Positions 10,401-20,345 of a DNA stretch of 53,654 nt are shown here, piece after piece (the first letter of the stretch is position 1; each line of letters starts with the position of its first letter). This stretch comes from Saprospiraceae bacterium (GTDB taxonomy: Bacteria > Bacteroidota > Bacteroidia > Chitinophagales > Saprospiraceae), in assembly GCA_012031785.1 (NCBI GenBank), contig JAAUTG010000004.1, forward strand, positions 1 to 53,654, in the 5' to 3' direction. The translations under genes and the position numbers were made by a program. The notes beneath the pieces are model-generated. The model ran no database searches and had not been told where the DNA came from. It saw only the letters and a list, made by a program, of their open reading frames with translations.

Positions 10401-11446
10401 TTCACACAATTACCTACGGCTGCGTATTGGCAACGGTCTTTACAACCAATAAACCCTGTATAGGCAGTGCCAACAGTGATTCCGATTTTGTAGTTGATAC
10501 TGTCTGCAAACACGTTCCGCAATTCTTCACGCAGCGATAAAGTAAACTCAATTGCGCGCTCTGCGTTGTTTTCATAGGAAACAGGCGCACCAAAAAAAAT
10601 AGGAATTACCCCACCCTTCTCGCCAAAATCTATTTCCTTAAAGTACCCCGAAAAATTTTTTGCCGTATCTAAAACAATAGTTGCAAAGCGGTTGAGTTGT
10701 TGGTGAGTATAAATATTCCCAAAGGAAATAAAAACAGAACTAACTGTTCTAAACTCCCCTCTTTCCGAGAAATAAATGATGTTATTTGGTAAAAATTGTG
10801 CTAAAATTTCTTCTGATAAGTCAGGAAGATTTTTCTGCACCGTGGTATGATTCGAATACAAATCCTTTGTGGTCAGTAAAAAATAGTCTGATTCAATCCA
10901 CGTACTACTCGAAGGGTCATCCAACTGCTCGTGTAGCACCCGATGAATAACTATATCTTGCTGATTAGCGCGGAGTTGGCAATCTGCACTGCGCTCAATG
11001 GCACTTCCCTTAAAATAATAAGACTTATAATTATATCCAACAATACCCCACTCCACATCACCAAAAGCCAAACCGATTTTAATCCCAATAGTAAAAGCAC
11101 CTAAAAAACTTTGCTCCCGATAGAGTTTACCTGCCTCTTGCGCTACAAATATTAACTTTTGCAAGGCTTCTTGATGAGGACTAGACGGGAAAATAGCGGT
11201 GAAAGCATCGCCAGCATAATAAGGGATAAAACCTCCGTGGCTATATACCAGAGAAACCAAAGGATCAAAGATTCGATTCAGGATAATAGAAAGCTCCTCT
11301 GCCCCAACTGATCCTTGCTTGCTAAGGGTTTGTGTTAAGTTAGTAAATCCAATTAAATCAATGAACATACTGTACGCCTCGAACTGCGCATGATCTTCTT
11401 GATTTTTTAATTTTTCTTCTATGAAGCGCGGTATAAGATTCTTCAC
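7435..11446 (-). CDS. Soluble-adenylyl-cyclase-like signalling protein: two cyclase domains, AAA ATPase, TPR array (two frameshifts)
   Basis: Repaired length 1337 residues. Domain 1 (about 20-185) is a class III cyclase domain with metal aspartates D30 (MFIDLIGFTN) and D80 (YYAGDAFTAIF). Domain 2 (about 230-400) lacks those aspartates but carries the transition-state pair N349/R353 in GNCVNLAARL. A P-loop follows (GEAGIGKS, K448), then an AAA/ATPase region with FLEDGHWYDE, then about ten TPR units. This is the order seen in mammalian soluble adenylyl cyclase. Frame breaks near 10012-10018 and 9816-9818 are each fixed by one missing G. It probably makes cAMP in the cytoplasm; substrate choice is not proven. 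Confidence 0.85.
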
Positions 11447-11655
11447 TAGGTAGCTTTCGTTCTAAAATAATAGTTTTCAAAATTTAAGACCTCATAACTA
11501 GTTGTTTTGATGAACCATACGCAGTCAAAAATTTTAAGCACGAAAATTACAAATTTATTAACAAATCAGTTCAATTTTTTATTCTTATTTATAGAAACTT
11601 GGTGCTATTGAGCTAAAAATTCGATTGATTTGCTCGTTGCTATCAACGGATAACA

Positions 11656-12752
11656 TTAATTATGGTAAACCCTCAGTACCCCTGCCGCCATATTTTCTTT
11701 TGAAAATTCCTGTACCTTTCGCCAAGCATTTTCCTGAATACGGCTTTTCAAATGCGTATCTAATAAAACTGTTTTTACATGATTTGCCAGCGCAAGCGAA
11801 TCACCAATGTCGGCTAACATCCCTGTACTTTCATGTTCCACCATTTCAGGAATACCTCCAGCCCGAGTAGCAACTACTGCCACACGACTGGCAAAAGCAT
11901 CCAAAATAGTAGTGCCTAAGCCTTCTTCTTTGCTAGTAAATAACAAGACATCCAACGCTGGCAAGAGTTTAGGAATATCATTTCGGTAACCAGTCAGTGT
12001 GATGTGGTTTTGTAAATCAAGCATTTGGATATGTTTCTCAATCGCTGACTGCTCTCCACCATCCGCACCAATAATAAAGAAATGTACTGGGAAACGCGCT
12101 TCAATTAACACTTTTGCAGTATTCACGAACGTAAAATAGTCCTTATGTCCTGCTATGGCAGCGACATTACCTACCACGAAAATATGTTCCGCTAGACCAT
12201 AATTAGTACGCAGTAAGTTACTAGAATTGGAAAATTTGGACAGGTCAATACCGCTGTGTACCACTATTAATTTGGTAGTATCTCGAATGGCAGGGGATAA
12301 AACTTTTTTAATTTGGTGAGAGATACAAATGACTGTTTTGATACGCGGATGATTGTATTTTCTGCGCGTCAAAAAATTACGACTAGAAACGGGAAAATCA
12401 ACACGCCTACTCACAACAATAGCTGCAAGATTGCCAAAACATTCCGCAGCCAACCAAGCAAAAGTGTGGGCATGACTGTCGTGGGCATGAACATGGGTGA
12501 TGTTTTTTCTTTACAAATTGCTCGAATTTGTTTTGCCACTTTTAGATCGAAAGCACTTCTTTTTTTATAGCCCATACTAGGAAAATGTTGCGCCCTACAC
12601 CAATGTGCTAAAGGACTATCTTCCACACAGAAAATATATTGCTGAATCTGTTGTTGGTGTAGAGTTTCGACTAAATAGGCGATTTGCTGTTCTCCACCAC
12701 GCCACGTCCGCGCAGAAGAAAGATGTAAAATGGCAAGTGCAGACGATTCCAT
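11656..12752 (-). CDS. Glycosyltransferase family 4 (frameshifted)
   Basis: A GT-B sugar transferase, probably for cell-surface polysaccharide or glycolipid. The N-terminal domain shows ILHLSSARTWRGGEQQ. The frame then breaks in the A run at 12503-12508; adding one base restores HVHAHDSHAHTFAW, a typical GT4 acceptor-side motif. The C-terminal domain carries VVHSGID, NVAAIAGHKDY and the nucleotide-sugar motif SKEEGLGTTILDAFA. The repaired length is 365 residues. The start at 12752 is chosen because the family begins a few residues before LHLSS. Donor and acceptor cannot be told. Confidence 0.85.
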
Positions 12753-12783
12753 ATTGAAATTTTCTGCAAAAAACGTAATTTTA

Positions 12784-13503
12784 TTAGGAATAGCGCAATA
12801 GAAAACGAACAATATAATTTACATTATCTCTTGCATAAGTAGCCAATGCTTTATCCATCATGTAAGGATTAGCGTACATGGCAAGGAAAATAGCATTTGT
12901 GACAATCGTGATAAAAAGCAAACGAGTGGCAGAATAAGGGATATTATGAGCTGTGAAATACTTGGTAATGTATCGGTAAATGGACATTGCCATTTGGTTG
13001 ATGTTTTCAATAGAAGTCAAATCATAGTTCATCGTATGTTGAATAAAATGACGATAATACTCTCGTAAACAACGATTTGCTAATCCGATGGCAAGTGCGT
13101 ATCTTCTATTGTTTATGGCTCCATCAATTCGTTTGAGATAGCGATTCAATTTATCAATTCTAGCCTTTCTGTTTTCGATGTAATTTAAGTAGCTATTGCT
13201 TTGAACATCTACAAATCGTTCTAACTCATGTACTTCGTCAGGAAAAGCAGGACTTAAATCTTTGAAACTTTTTTGAAAACACTAATTTTATCTTTTTCCT
13301 CCAGTGCTAATAAAGCAGAAATATAAAATGCAATTTGTTGGTTATCATCTGCATTATTCTTGCTTAAATAACTATCAATCAACACGTCAGGGTGGATAGC
13401 GTGAATGTATTGATGCAACCTGGACAGAAAAAATCATTTTTGTTTTTTCTGGACAAGAAAAAATAAGTTCTATTAAATCCCTACTTGCAATTGACCAATC
13501 CAT
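12784..13503 (-). CDS. Unknown protein, two frameshifts, ~239 residues
   Basis: Not recognised. ATG 13503 begins MDWSIASRDLIELIFSCPEK. One extra G near 13420-13425 and one missing A in the run at 13269-13274 give a continuous frame to 12784, through LHQYIHAIHPDVLIDSYL, KKSFKDLSPAFPDEVHEL and LNRYLKRIDGAINNRRYA. It is helical, with a possible hydrophobic segment near the C-terminus (LLFITIVTNAIFLAMY). It ends 31 bases before the glycosyltransferase start on the same strand and may be in one operon with it. The upstream two-thirds would be missed without frame repair. Confidence 0.55.
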
Positions 13504-13995
13504 TTTTGAGTTTTGTACTTAATTTTTTTGGCTTTTATGACAGATTTATAGCCATTAGCAGCAGTAAAAATCTATTGAGAGAATTTTTCACGTTATGCAG
13601 TCGGAAACTACTTAAAGCTAATCAGTCAGCAAACCTAATCTAATTAAAGTGCTGAGTTTGTCCGCTAATTTTTCTATTTTATCTAGTCACAAAAACACTT
13701 GCATTAAATCTAAAAAACCAATTTGCTCAAGCAAACCCCAACTTTAAAACGTATGAATTTACTAAAACGCTTCCAATTGGTCAATAATAATTTTGCCACG
13801 AAGATATAACTATATCGTATCTTATTTTAATATTTGCATGGACACTTAATAATTATACCGAAAGCAACTTAGGTTTAAACTCCAATAGAATGAAGCAGTT
13901 TCGTTCACAATCAATATAAAAAACTAAGGGAATTGATTAAACAGGTGATAAAGTTTGATTAATTGATAGTTTTTGATATAAAAAAATTTAACAAA
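13504..13995. other. Gene-poor AT-rich divergent region
   Basis: These 492 bases separate the unknown minus-strand gene from ctlX. I see no open frame longer than about 20 codons, no RNA gene and no convincing TTTG/TAnnTTTG promoter pair, although both neighbours must be transcribed from here. Confidence 0.5.
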
Positions 13996-14938
13996 ATGAT
14001 AGTTACTCAAATTACAGATACGCTACTAATGGTGCGCCCTGCCTACTTTGGATTTAATCCACAAACTGCCTCAAGCAATTTTTTTCAAGAGAATGACCCT
14101 TCGTTAACGCCACACGAAATTCATATCCTCGCCCTTCAAGAATTTGACCAATTTGTGGCTGTATTGCGCGCAGCAGGTGTTCAGGTAATTGTAATGGAAG
14201 ATACAAAAGACCCCATTAAATACGATGCCATTTTCCCAAACAATTGGATTTCTACTCACCAAGATGGCACTATTATTACCTATCCGATGCACTCCCCGAT
14301 GCGTCGCCAAGAACGTCAACCATTTATCATATCGCACTTGATGGAAGAATTTGGATTCAAAAAACTCCTAGCATTAAACCTTTTAGATAATTTGGAAGCA
14401 GAAGAAATTTACTTGGAAGGCACGGGAAGTTTACTACTTGATCGTCCAAACAAAATCGTATATGCTTGCAGTAGTCCACGCACCCATGCAGCTGGGATTG
14501 ATAAATTTTGTCAAATCACTGGCTTCCAGCAAATTTTATTCCAAGCACATGATAAAAATCATGACCTTATTTATCATACTAACGTCATGATGGCACTGGG
14601 AGAAACCTTTGTCATTATTTGTCTGGAATCTTTGCAAGACCCTCAAGAACTGGCACAACTACACACTAGTTTGAGCAAACCCAAAAGAAGTGATAGCAAT
14701 TTCGATGGAGCAAATGTTTTCATTTGCTGGTAATATGCTACAAGTTCGTAACAAAAATGGCGAATCCTACTTAGTGATGTCCGAACAAGCCTACCGTGCC
14801 TTACGCAGCGACCAAATTGAGCGTATCGAAAAACATACCTCAATTTTATACAGCCCGCTCTATACCATTGAAAAATTCGGTGGTGGCAGTGCCAGATGTA
14901 TGTTAGCAGAAATATTTGTTCCTAATGATGTGGAATAA
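13996..14938 (+). CDS. ctlX: Citrulline utilization hydrolase CtlX-type amidinotransferase-fold protein (frameshifted)
   Basis: Member of the arginine deiminase/amidinotransferase fold. CtlX-type proteins act on citrulline. Motifs in order: VRPAYFGFNPQTA, FPNNWISTHQDG, YLEGTGSLLLDR (acidic residue), IYHTNVMMALG (His), and C-terminal GGGSARCMLAEIF with the nucleophilic Cys. The frame breaks at CCC 14680-14682; removing one C gives KPKEVIAISMEQM and a 313-residue protein. I choose ATG 13996 because it starts the conserved N-terminus; an upstream in-frame start is less likely. Activity is inferred from the family. Confidence 0.8.
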
Positions 14939-15138
14939 AGTTAGGCAGTTTGCCTTTTGTAGCTGGTCTTTGATGGTAAGTTATTCGTGTAAAACCAATT
15001 ATTCAATCACCAATCACTCAATCTCAACTAATTACGAGCTAGTTGCGTTTTAATAGGAAACGAAAAATCGGATGTCTTTACTTGAATTTTCAAATACTTT
15101 GATGCTCAAAAATCAATTCCACCATACATCAAATTACT

Positions 15139-16399
15139 ATGAAAAACAGTATTATTATCAGGGTAGTGCTTCTAGGGGCGGTTGCTATTGTGAGTATTAT
15201 CGCACTGCAAACTTACTGGCTCATCAAAACTTGGAAAGAGAAAGAGACAGAATTTGATGAAAAAGTAAAAATTGGATTAGGTGGGGTGGTAAAAGAATTT
15301 GAAAAAGTAGCTACGTTACCACCATACGAGCTGATTAAACAAGTGAGTAGCAATTACTACGTGGTAAACGTTAATCAAGTTATCAATGCAAACGATTTAG
15401 AGCATTTTCTAAAGGTACATTTTTCTAAGGTGAACTTAGAGGAAATTTGTCAGTACGCCATTTACGACTGTGCTTCCAACAAAATGGTGGGTGGCAATAT
15501 TCTCAATTTGAAGGGTACAGTAACAAATGTACCAAAGGAGGAACTTCCTACGCATGATGAATATTTGTACTATTTTGGGATTCGGTTTCCTGAGAAAAAG
15601 GAAAAATATTCTTTCCATGATGATTCCTAGCCTCATTGTGTCGGGTATTTTGTTCGTCACTATCATATTTTTCACTTATTCTATTTTTGTGATTTTGCGC
15701 CAAAAACAGCTTTCTGAAATGCAGAAAGACTTTATTAATAACATGACGCACGAATTTAAAACTCCTATTTCTACCATCAAAATCTCGGCAGATGTATTCA
15801 ATAACGATCCTTTGATTGCCAATAATGAGCGATTGAAACGCTATGCCAGTATTGTAGCAGAGCAAAATCAGCGTCTCAACCATCAGGTAGAAAAAGTTTT
15901 ACAGATTGCGAAAATTGAGCGCGATGAATTTAAACTCAACAAAGAACCTTTACACCTCCATCAAATAATTGAAGAATGTTTGATGGTAATAAAATTGAAA
16001 ATAGAAACCAGCCACGGCGAGTTAAATACGCAACTTGAGGCTAAAAATGATTTGATTTTGGCGGATAGGTTGCACTTGACGAATGTAATTCATAATTTAT
16101 TAGATAATGCTATTAAATACTGTAAATCTACTCCCGTCGTTACTATTATTACCGAAAACACAAATGATAAATTGAAACTCATGGTGAGGGACGAAGGCAT
16201 AGGAATTGCTAAAGAATATCAAGAAAAGATTTTTCAAAAATTTTATCGCGTGCCCACCGGTAATGTGCATAACGTCAAAGGGTTCGGATTAGGACTGTTT
16301 TACGTCAAAAGTATATGCCAAGCACACCGTTGGAAAATCACATTCGATAGTATCCTACACCAAGAAACAACAGTCACTATATCAATGAATTATGCATGA
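15139..16399 (+). CDS. Two-component sensor histidine kinase (frameshifted)
   Basis: Inner-membrane sensor, repaired length 419 residues. TM1 is at residues ~6-28, followed by a periplasmic sensor region of about 120 residues, then TM2 (SLIVSGILFVTIIFFTYS). The HisKA box is NNMTHEFKTPIS, with the phospho-acceptor His near residue 204. The N box is NLLDNAIKYC, and the G boxes are VRDEGIGIA and GFGLGLFYVKS. An extra A in the run near 15602-15606 breaks the frame; removing it gives PEKKENILSMMIPS. The stop overlaps the regulator start as ATGA. The signal is unknown. Confidence 0.9.
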
Positions 16400-17079
16400 A
16401 AGCACATATACTTTATGTGGAAGATGATGAAAGTTTAGGATTTGTCACAAAGGATAATCTGGAATTAGAAGATTATAAGGTGACGCATTGCCTAAACGGG
16501 CAGGATGCCATTAATACTATTGAAACAGAAAAATTCGATTTAATCATCCTTGATGTGATGCTACCTGACGTGGATGGCTTCACTATTGCCAAAAAAATCA
16601 GGGAACAGGACATACAAACACCTATTATTTTTCTGACTGCCAAGTCATTGAAAGAAGATAAAATTCATGGACTAAAAATTGGGGCAGATGATTATATCAC
16701 TAAACCTTTCAGCATTGAGGAATTGACGCTAAAAATAGATGTTTTTCTACGTCGAAGCAAAGGATTTTCTCAAACCCCTAACGGTTATCTTTCCATAGGC
16801 GAATACCGATTTAGTTATCATAATCTTGATTTGTCTTTTAATGATGGCACGCGACGCTTGACACAGCGCGAAGCCGACTTGTTGAAGTACCTAATCATCA
16901 ACAAAAACAAGGTACTCAAGCGCGGAGAAATACTTGAAGCTATTTGGGGACGCGATGACTATTTTTTAGGACGCAGCTTGGATGTTTTTATTTCGCGCCT
17001 CCGCAAATACCTAGACGAAGATAAGGCAATTCAAATTGAAAATATACACGGTGTAGGATTTAAGTTTTCAAGTCCTTGA
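16396..17079 (+). CDS. OmpR/PhoB-family response regulator
   Basis: Intact, 227 residues. The receiver domain (1-120) has acidic residues D10/D11, phospho-acceptor D53 in IILDVMLPD, and the conserved Lys in YITKPF. The C-terminal winged-helix DNA-binding domain (about 130-225) includes LTQREADLLKYL and LKRGEILEAIWG. It overlaps the histidine kinase by four bases (ATGA), so the two are translationally coupled and form one signalling pair. Target genes are not evident. A convergent hairpin follows at 17133-17228. Confidence 0.95.
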   Translation: MKAHILYVEDDESLGFVTKDNLELEDYKVTHCLNGQDAINTIETEKFDLIILDVMLPDVDGFTIAKKIREQDIQTPIIFLTAKSLKEDKIHGLKIGADDYITKPFSIEELTLKIDVFLRRSKGFSQTPNGYLSIGEYRFSYHNLDLSFNDGTRRLTQREADLLKYLIINKNKVLKRGEILEAIWGRDDYFLGRSLDVFISRLRKYLDEDKAIQIENIHGVGFKFSSP

Positions 17080-17108
17080 TGTTCAGTGCATTTCTTACAA
17101 TTATTATC

Positions 17109-17147
17109 TAATGTTGCGCAGTTGACTATTCGTCTTTGGTCTTTAGC
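17109..17147 (+). repeat. Dispersed intergenic repeat, copy R2
   Basis: A 39-base element beginning CTAATGTTGCGCAGTTG and ending GTCTTTGGTCTTTAG. It is collinear with R1 at 4774-4812. Its last 15 bases form the left arm of the inverted repeat ending at 17228. Confidence 0.55.
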
Positions 17148-17228
17148 CATGCCAAAGTATTTAACGCCCAATAAGGCTTGATTCCGCATTACAAACGTTT
17201 TACTATAAAATAACTAAAGACCAAAGAC
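17133..17228. terminator. Long-loop inverted repeat between convergent genes
   Basis: Arms GTCTTTGGTCTTTAG (17133-17147) and CTAAAGACCAAAGAC (17214-17228) are perfect 15-bp complements with a 66-base loop. The repeat sits between the response regulator and lolA stop codons. It may end transcription from both sides. The arm sequence recurs elsewhere in the window. Confidence 0.5.
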
Positions 17229-17250
17229 TAATTTACGGACAACTAACTGC

Positions 17251-17922
17251 CTATCTCAAATCCTCTACATAAACGCCAGGATAATTTTTAGGCTCAAATT
17301 TAAAGTAACTGGTAGGAAACACCTTATTGGAGGTAATCTTATCAATCTTCAATGTGTATCGAGACGCATCTTTACCAAATGCTTCAATTTTTATCACTTC
17401 ATTGGTATTAATATCCACAGAAACACGCAATTTATTGTACTCAAAATCTTTTTGCAAAGGTTTAAATTCAATTTGTTGCAAATTTCTGCCCCCCTCTTGA
17501 ATGCGACTTGTTAAAGCATACACATAGTCATCTTTTTCGTAAATGGTTAGTAAATCTTTGGGAGAGAGCATTCCTTCTGCTTCAAAATCTGCATCTGTAA
17601 TTTGTACTTCGTTCAGCGACTTCAGATACAACCACAAAGTAACTCCATCAAAAAAAATAGATTGAGCGGTAAAATCCAAGCGATATTGGTTGCCTTGTTG
17701 CACCAATTTTCCTTTTTGCACTTCTTCGGCTTGCTCTGGAATCTTTATAGTTAATGAAAAATCTGCTTCTACGGACTTATAAGCCTCGTATTTGGTGCGT
17801 ACTTTCTGCAAAAGTGCTTTTGCTGCGGGGTCAGAATCGCTGGCTTTAGATAAAGTATTTTGCTGTCCAAACACTGAACATGCGGCTGCCAAAAAAAGCA
17901 AAGAAAAAAACAGTTCTCTCAT
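17251..17922 (-). CDS. lolA: Outer-membrane lipoprotein carrier protein LolA-like
   Basis: Periplasmic chaperone that carries lipoproteins to the outer membrane. ATG 17922 is chosen because it starts a clear signal peptide (MRELFFSLLFLAAAC then SVFGQQ); the longer frame to 17994 would bury it. The mature part shows LolA features: KYEAYKSVEADFSLTIK, GKLVQQGNQYRLDF, FFDGVTLWLYLKSLNEVQI and SPKDLLTIYE. About 223 residues. No lolB or ftsK is next to it. Confidence 0.88.
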   Translation of the reverse strand: MRELFFSLLFLAAACSVFGQQNTLSKASDSDPAAKALLQKVRTKYEAYKSVEADFSLTIKIPEQAEEVQKGKLVQQGNQYRLDFTAQSIFFDGVTLWLYLKSLNEVQITDADFEAEGMLSPKDLLTIYEKDDYVYALTSRIQEGGRNLQQIEFKPLQKDFEYNKLRVSVDINTNEVIKIEAFGKDASRYTLKIDKITSNKVFPTSYFKFEPKNYPGVYVEDLR

Positions 17923-18178
17923 AATAAATTTTATTTCCTCTTTTGTGCTGATGAATTGAGTCCTTTTTAAAATTGATGATTTAAAGCTAAACAATAGCTC
18001 CCAACCTCTAATTGTTCAACAAACACACTGCCAAAATATAATTTTGTTTCACTTTTCGATGAACTTGTTTAACTTCAAGCGCGCTTACGTTGAACGTGTT
18101 GACAAAACGATAGACTCATGGTTTTATTCCGCCTACTTCGGTTAAAGTTATCCTAAAATCCGAGTGGTTGCTAGACAA

Positions 18179-18961
18179 TTACTGCGTACCCAAATCTGCT
18201 TGAATCCTATCCGACAAGTGCTGGTAAAGCAACTGCCAGTCAGGATGCGTGGATAGTAAATCTAAGTGGCGTTGTAAGGTGTTCACATCGCCGCGAATAG
18301 CAGGACCAGTTTGGACTTCCGCAGGTGACAACTGCTTCATCTTATTGACTGTTTCTTGAATGAGCGGCTGCAAAAGCTCGAACGAAATATGGTCTTCTTT
18401 CAAAAGCATCTCCGCAACGTGGTAACAATAATTGGTGAAATTATTAGCAAATACAGCTGCTACATGGAGCTTGGCGCGTTGTGTATCTAAAAGTTGAAAC
18501 ACTTTTGGACTCAGGCTTACGGCTAGTGTAAAAAGCAGTTGTACCTGCGCCAATGTGGAAGCATCTATACAAATAGGAATTTGTTGAAAATCGGGTTGTC
18601 TAGGAATGGAAAAAGTTTGAAGTGGGTAAAAAACACCAAAATTGGAAAAATAAGGTTGCAGCAGCGTGCCAGGTGTTGCGCCAGAAGTATGAACCACGAA
18701 AGCAGAAGTGGGAAGCACCGCCTTCATCTTTGATGCAACTTGTTCAATAACGTGGTCAGGTACCGCCAAAACATATAAATCAGCGTCAGGAACGAGTTGT
18801 TGAAATTGCGTAATGGCTTGTGCATCAATTTTTTCAGCCAACTGAACTGCCTTTTTTAGTTCCCGAGCAAATACTTGAACCACTTGTACGCCTTTTTCAT
18901 ACCAAGCAAGTGCCAAGTGAAATCCCACATTGCCACTACCAATCATACAAACTTTAGGCAT
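18179..18961 (-). CDS. Rossmann-fold/DUF2520 protein
   Basis: 260 residues, intact. The N-terminal NAD(P)-binding motif is IGSGNVGFHLALAW (residues 7-20), and AVPDHVIEQVA is in the second half of the Rossmann domain. The C-terminal DUF2520 helical domain includes HVAAVFANNFTNYCYHVA. The architecture resembles pyrroline-5-carboxylate or 6-phosphogluconate-type dehydrogenases; no substrate is established for this family. A fair minus-strand promoter lies upstream (CAAAATTA at 19014-19021 with CAAA at 19040-19043, spacing 18). Confidence 0.88.
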   Translation of the reverse strand: MPKVCMIGSGNVGFHLALAWYEKGVQVVQVFARELKKAVQLAEKIDAQAITQFQQLVPDADLYVLAVPDHVIEQVASKMKAVLPTSAFVVHTSGATPGTLLQPYFSNFGVFYPLQTFSIPRQPDFQQIPICIDASTLAQVQLLFTLAVSLSPKVFQLLDTQRAKLHVAAVFANNFTNYCYHVAEMLLKEDHISFELLQPLIQETVNKMKQLSPAEVQTGPAIRGDVNTLQRHLDLLSTHPDWQLLYQHLSDRIQADLGTQ

Positions 18962-19323
18962 TTATTCAATTTTATCTTCACAAATATCACAAAATTAAGT
19001 TGATTTAATCTGCCAAAATTAATTTTGTATTACTTCCCACAAAGAATAAGCAATAAATAAATTAACAATTTAGCTTTGCAACTCATTCACTACCAAATAA
19101 TAAACTCGTAACTTATCACTCTTAATTTATAGTTTATCATTAACACACGTTTTTCGTTTTTTTGAGTTTTTTAGTATATTTGATGGAAATTTAAGGTGCA
19201 GTATTATCATTCAGTTGTTGTTTGAGTGTACTTTGTCGAACAAATACATTCAAAAGGAACAAATAAATCGCCAAAAGCGAAATAAAAACCTACAACACAG
19301 CGCAAGCAGTAAAACACTTTGAG
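18962..19323. other. Divergent intergenic region with HAD-gene promoter
   Basis: 362 bases. It holds a minus-strand promoter candidate for the DUF2520 gene (19014-19043) and a plus-strand TATATTTG box at 19175-19182 that could drive the HAD gene with a leader of about 135 bases. No small gene is visible. Confidence 0.5.
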
Positions 19324-19776
19324 ATGAGCTACGACGAGCGTAAATTGGTGGAAGTGTATAATGAAAAAGGGCAACTCATGAGTCCAAAATTGCCAGAGGG
19401 AATAAAAAATTTTTTAATAGATATTGATGGTACGATTTGTGAGGATATTCCCAACGAGGAACCTGAACGCATGACTACAGTGTTGCCATTTCCTGATGCA
19501 ATTCGCATCATCAGTAAGTGGTACAATGAAGGGCATCAAATCACTTTTTTTACTGCTCGAACAGAGCATCTTCGACATCTTACTGAAGAATGGTTGGCGA
19601 AACACGATATTAAGTACCACTTTCTTTTGATGAATAAGCCAAGAGGTGGCAACTACCATTGGATAGATAGCAATATTGTGAAAGCTACACGCTTCAAAGG
19701 TAAATTTACTGATTTAGTCATCACGACTAGGGAAATTGAAGTGTTTGAAGATAGTACGGGAGCCATCAATGGATGA
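19324..19776 (+). CDS. HAD-like phosphatase domain protein
   Basis: 150 residues, intact. HAD motif I is FLIDIDGTICED (nucleophile Asp and acid/base Asp). Motif II is probably FFTART, and the C-terminal acidic stretch IDSNIVKATRF may hold metal ligands. Family members in Bacteroidota are sometimes labelled phosphoheptose isomerase, which the sequence does not support. Substrate unknown. It is followed after 89 bases by the DUF3127 gene on the same strand. Confidence 0.75.
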   Translation: MSYDERKLVEVYNEKGQLMSPKLPEGIKNFLIDIDGTICEDIPNEEPERMTTVLPFPDAIRIISKWYNEGHQITFFTARTEHLRHLTEEWLAKHDIKYHFLLMNKPRGGNYHWIDSNIVKATRFKGKFTDLVITTREIEVFEDSTGAING

Positions 19777-19865
19777 AATCATTTTATTCTTTGATTATCA
19801 ATTAATTAATAGTTTTAGCTACTATTTTTGTAATATTATTTTTTTTCACTAACTATACCTGTTTT

Positions 19866-20237
19866 ATGTCTTTTGAAATACAAGGTACACTCCATAAAAA
19901 GTACGACACAGAAAGTAAGTCAGCTTCCTTTCAAGCGAGAGAATTTGTAATTGTGACACAAGAAACTTATCCGCAATATATTAAATTTCAGCTTACACAG
20001 GAGCGTTGCGATATGATTGACGCACACCAAGAAGGTGAACAGATAAAAGTATCTTTTGACTTGCGCGGTAGAGAATGGAGCGGAAAATATTTCACGAACC
20101 TCAATGCGTGGCGCGTGGAGAAAGTAACCGAGGAACAACCAAAAGGAACTGGAAGTAGTATGCCAGGCGCATTGAATAATTTTCCTTCCGCCAGCGACGC
20201 ACCTGCCATGGAATATAATGACGATTTACCTTTCTGA
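19866..20237 (+). CDS. DUF3127 protein with SSB-like acidic tail
   Basis: 123 residues. The N-terminal ~90 residues match DUF3127 (FEIQGTLHKKY; GREWSGKYFTNLNAWRV), a small beta domain that looks like an OB fold. A flexible Pro/Gly/Ser linker follows, and the protein ends in EYNDDLPF. That end resembles the C-terminal partner-binding tip of bacterial SSB. Family membership is recognised. The DNA-binding and partner-recruiting role is inference. Confidence 0.85.
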   Translation: MSFEIQGTLHKKYDTESKSASFQAREFVIVTQETYPQYIKFQLTQERCDMIDAHQEGEQIKVSFDLRGREWSGKYFTNLNAWRVEKVTEEQPKGTGSSMPGALNNFPSASDAPAMEYNDDLPF

Positions 20238-20345
20238 TAAGCAAGTGGTAATTTTTGAAAGCCGAACAGGCGCGCAGGTTTGAAGTGAAGAAATCAGCCA
20301 GCTATTGTTTTCCTCACTTCAAACCCTAGAACAACAAATATGACC

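Noticed and set aside
7435-11446. Programmed frameshifting in the cyclase gene
   Set aside because: Unrelated housekeeping genes nearby show the same type of one-base error, so a general sequencing cause is simpler.
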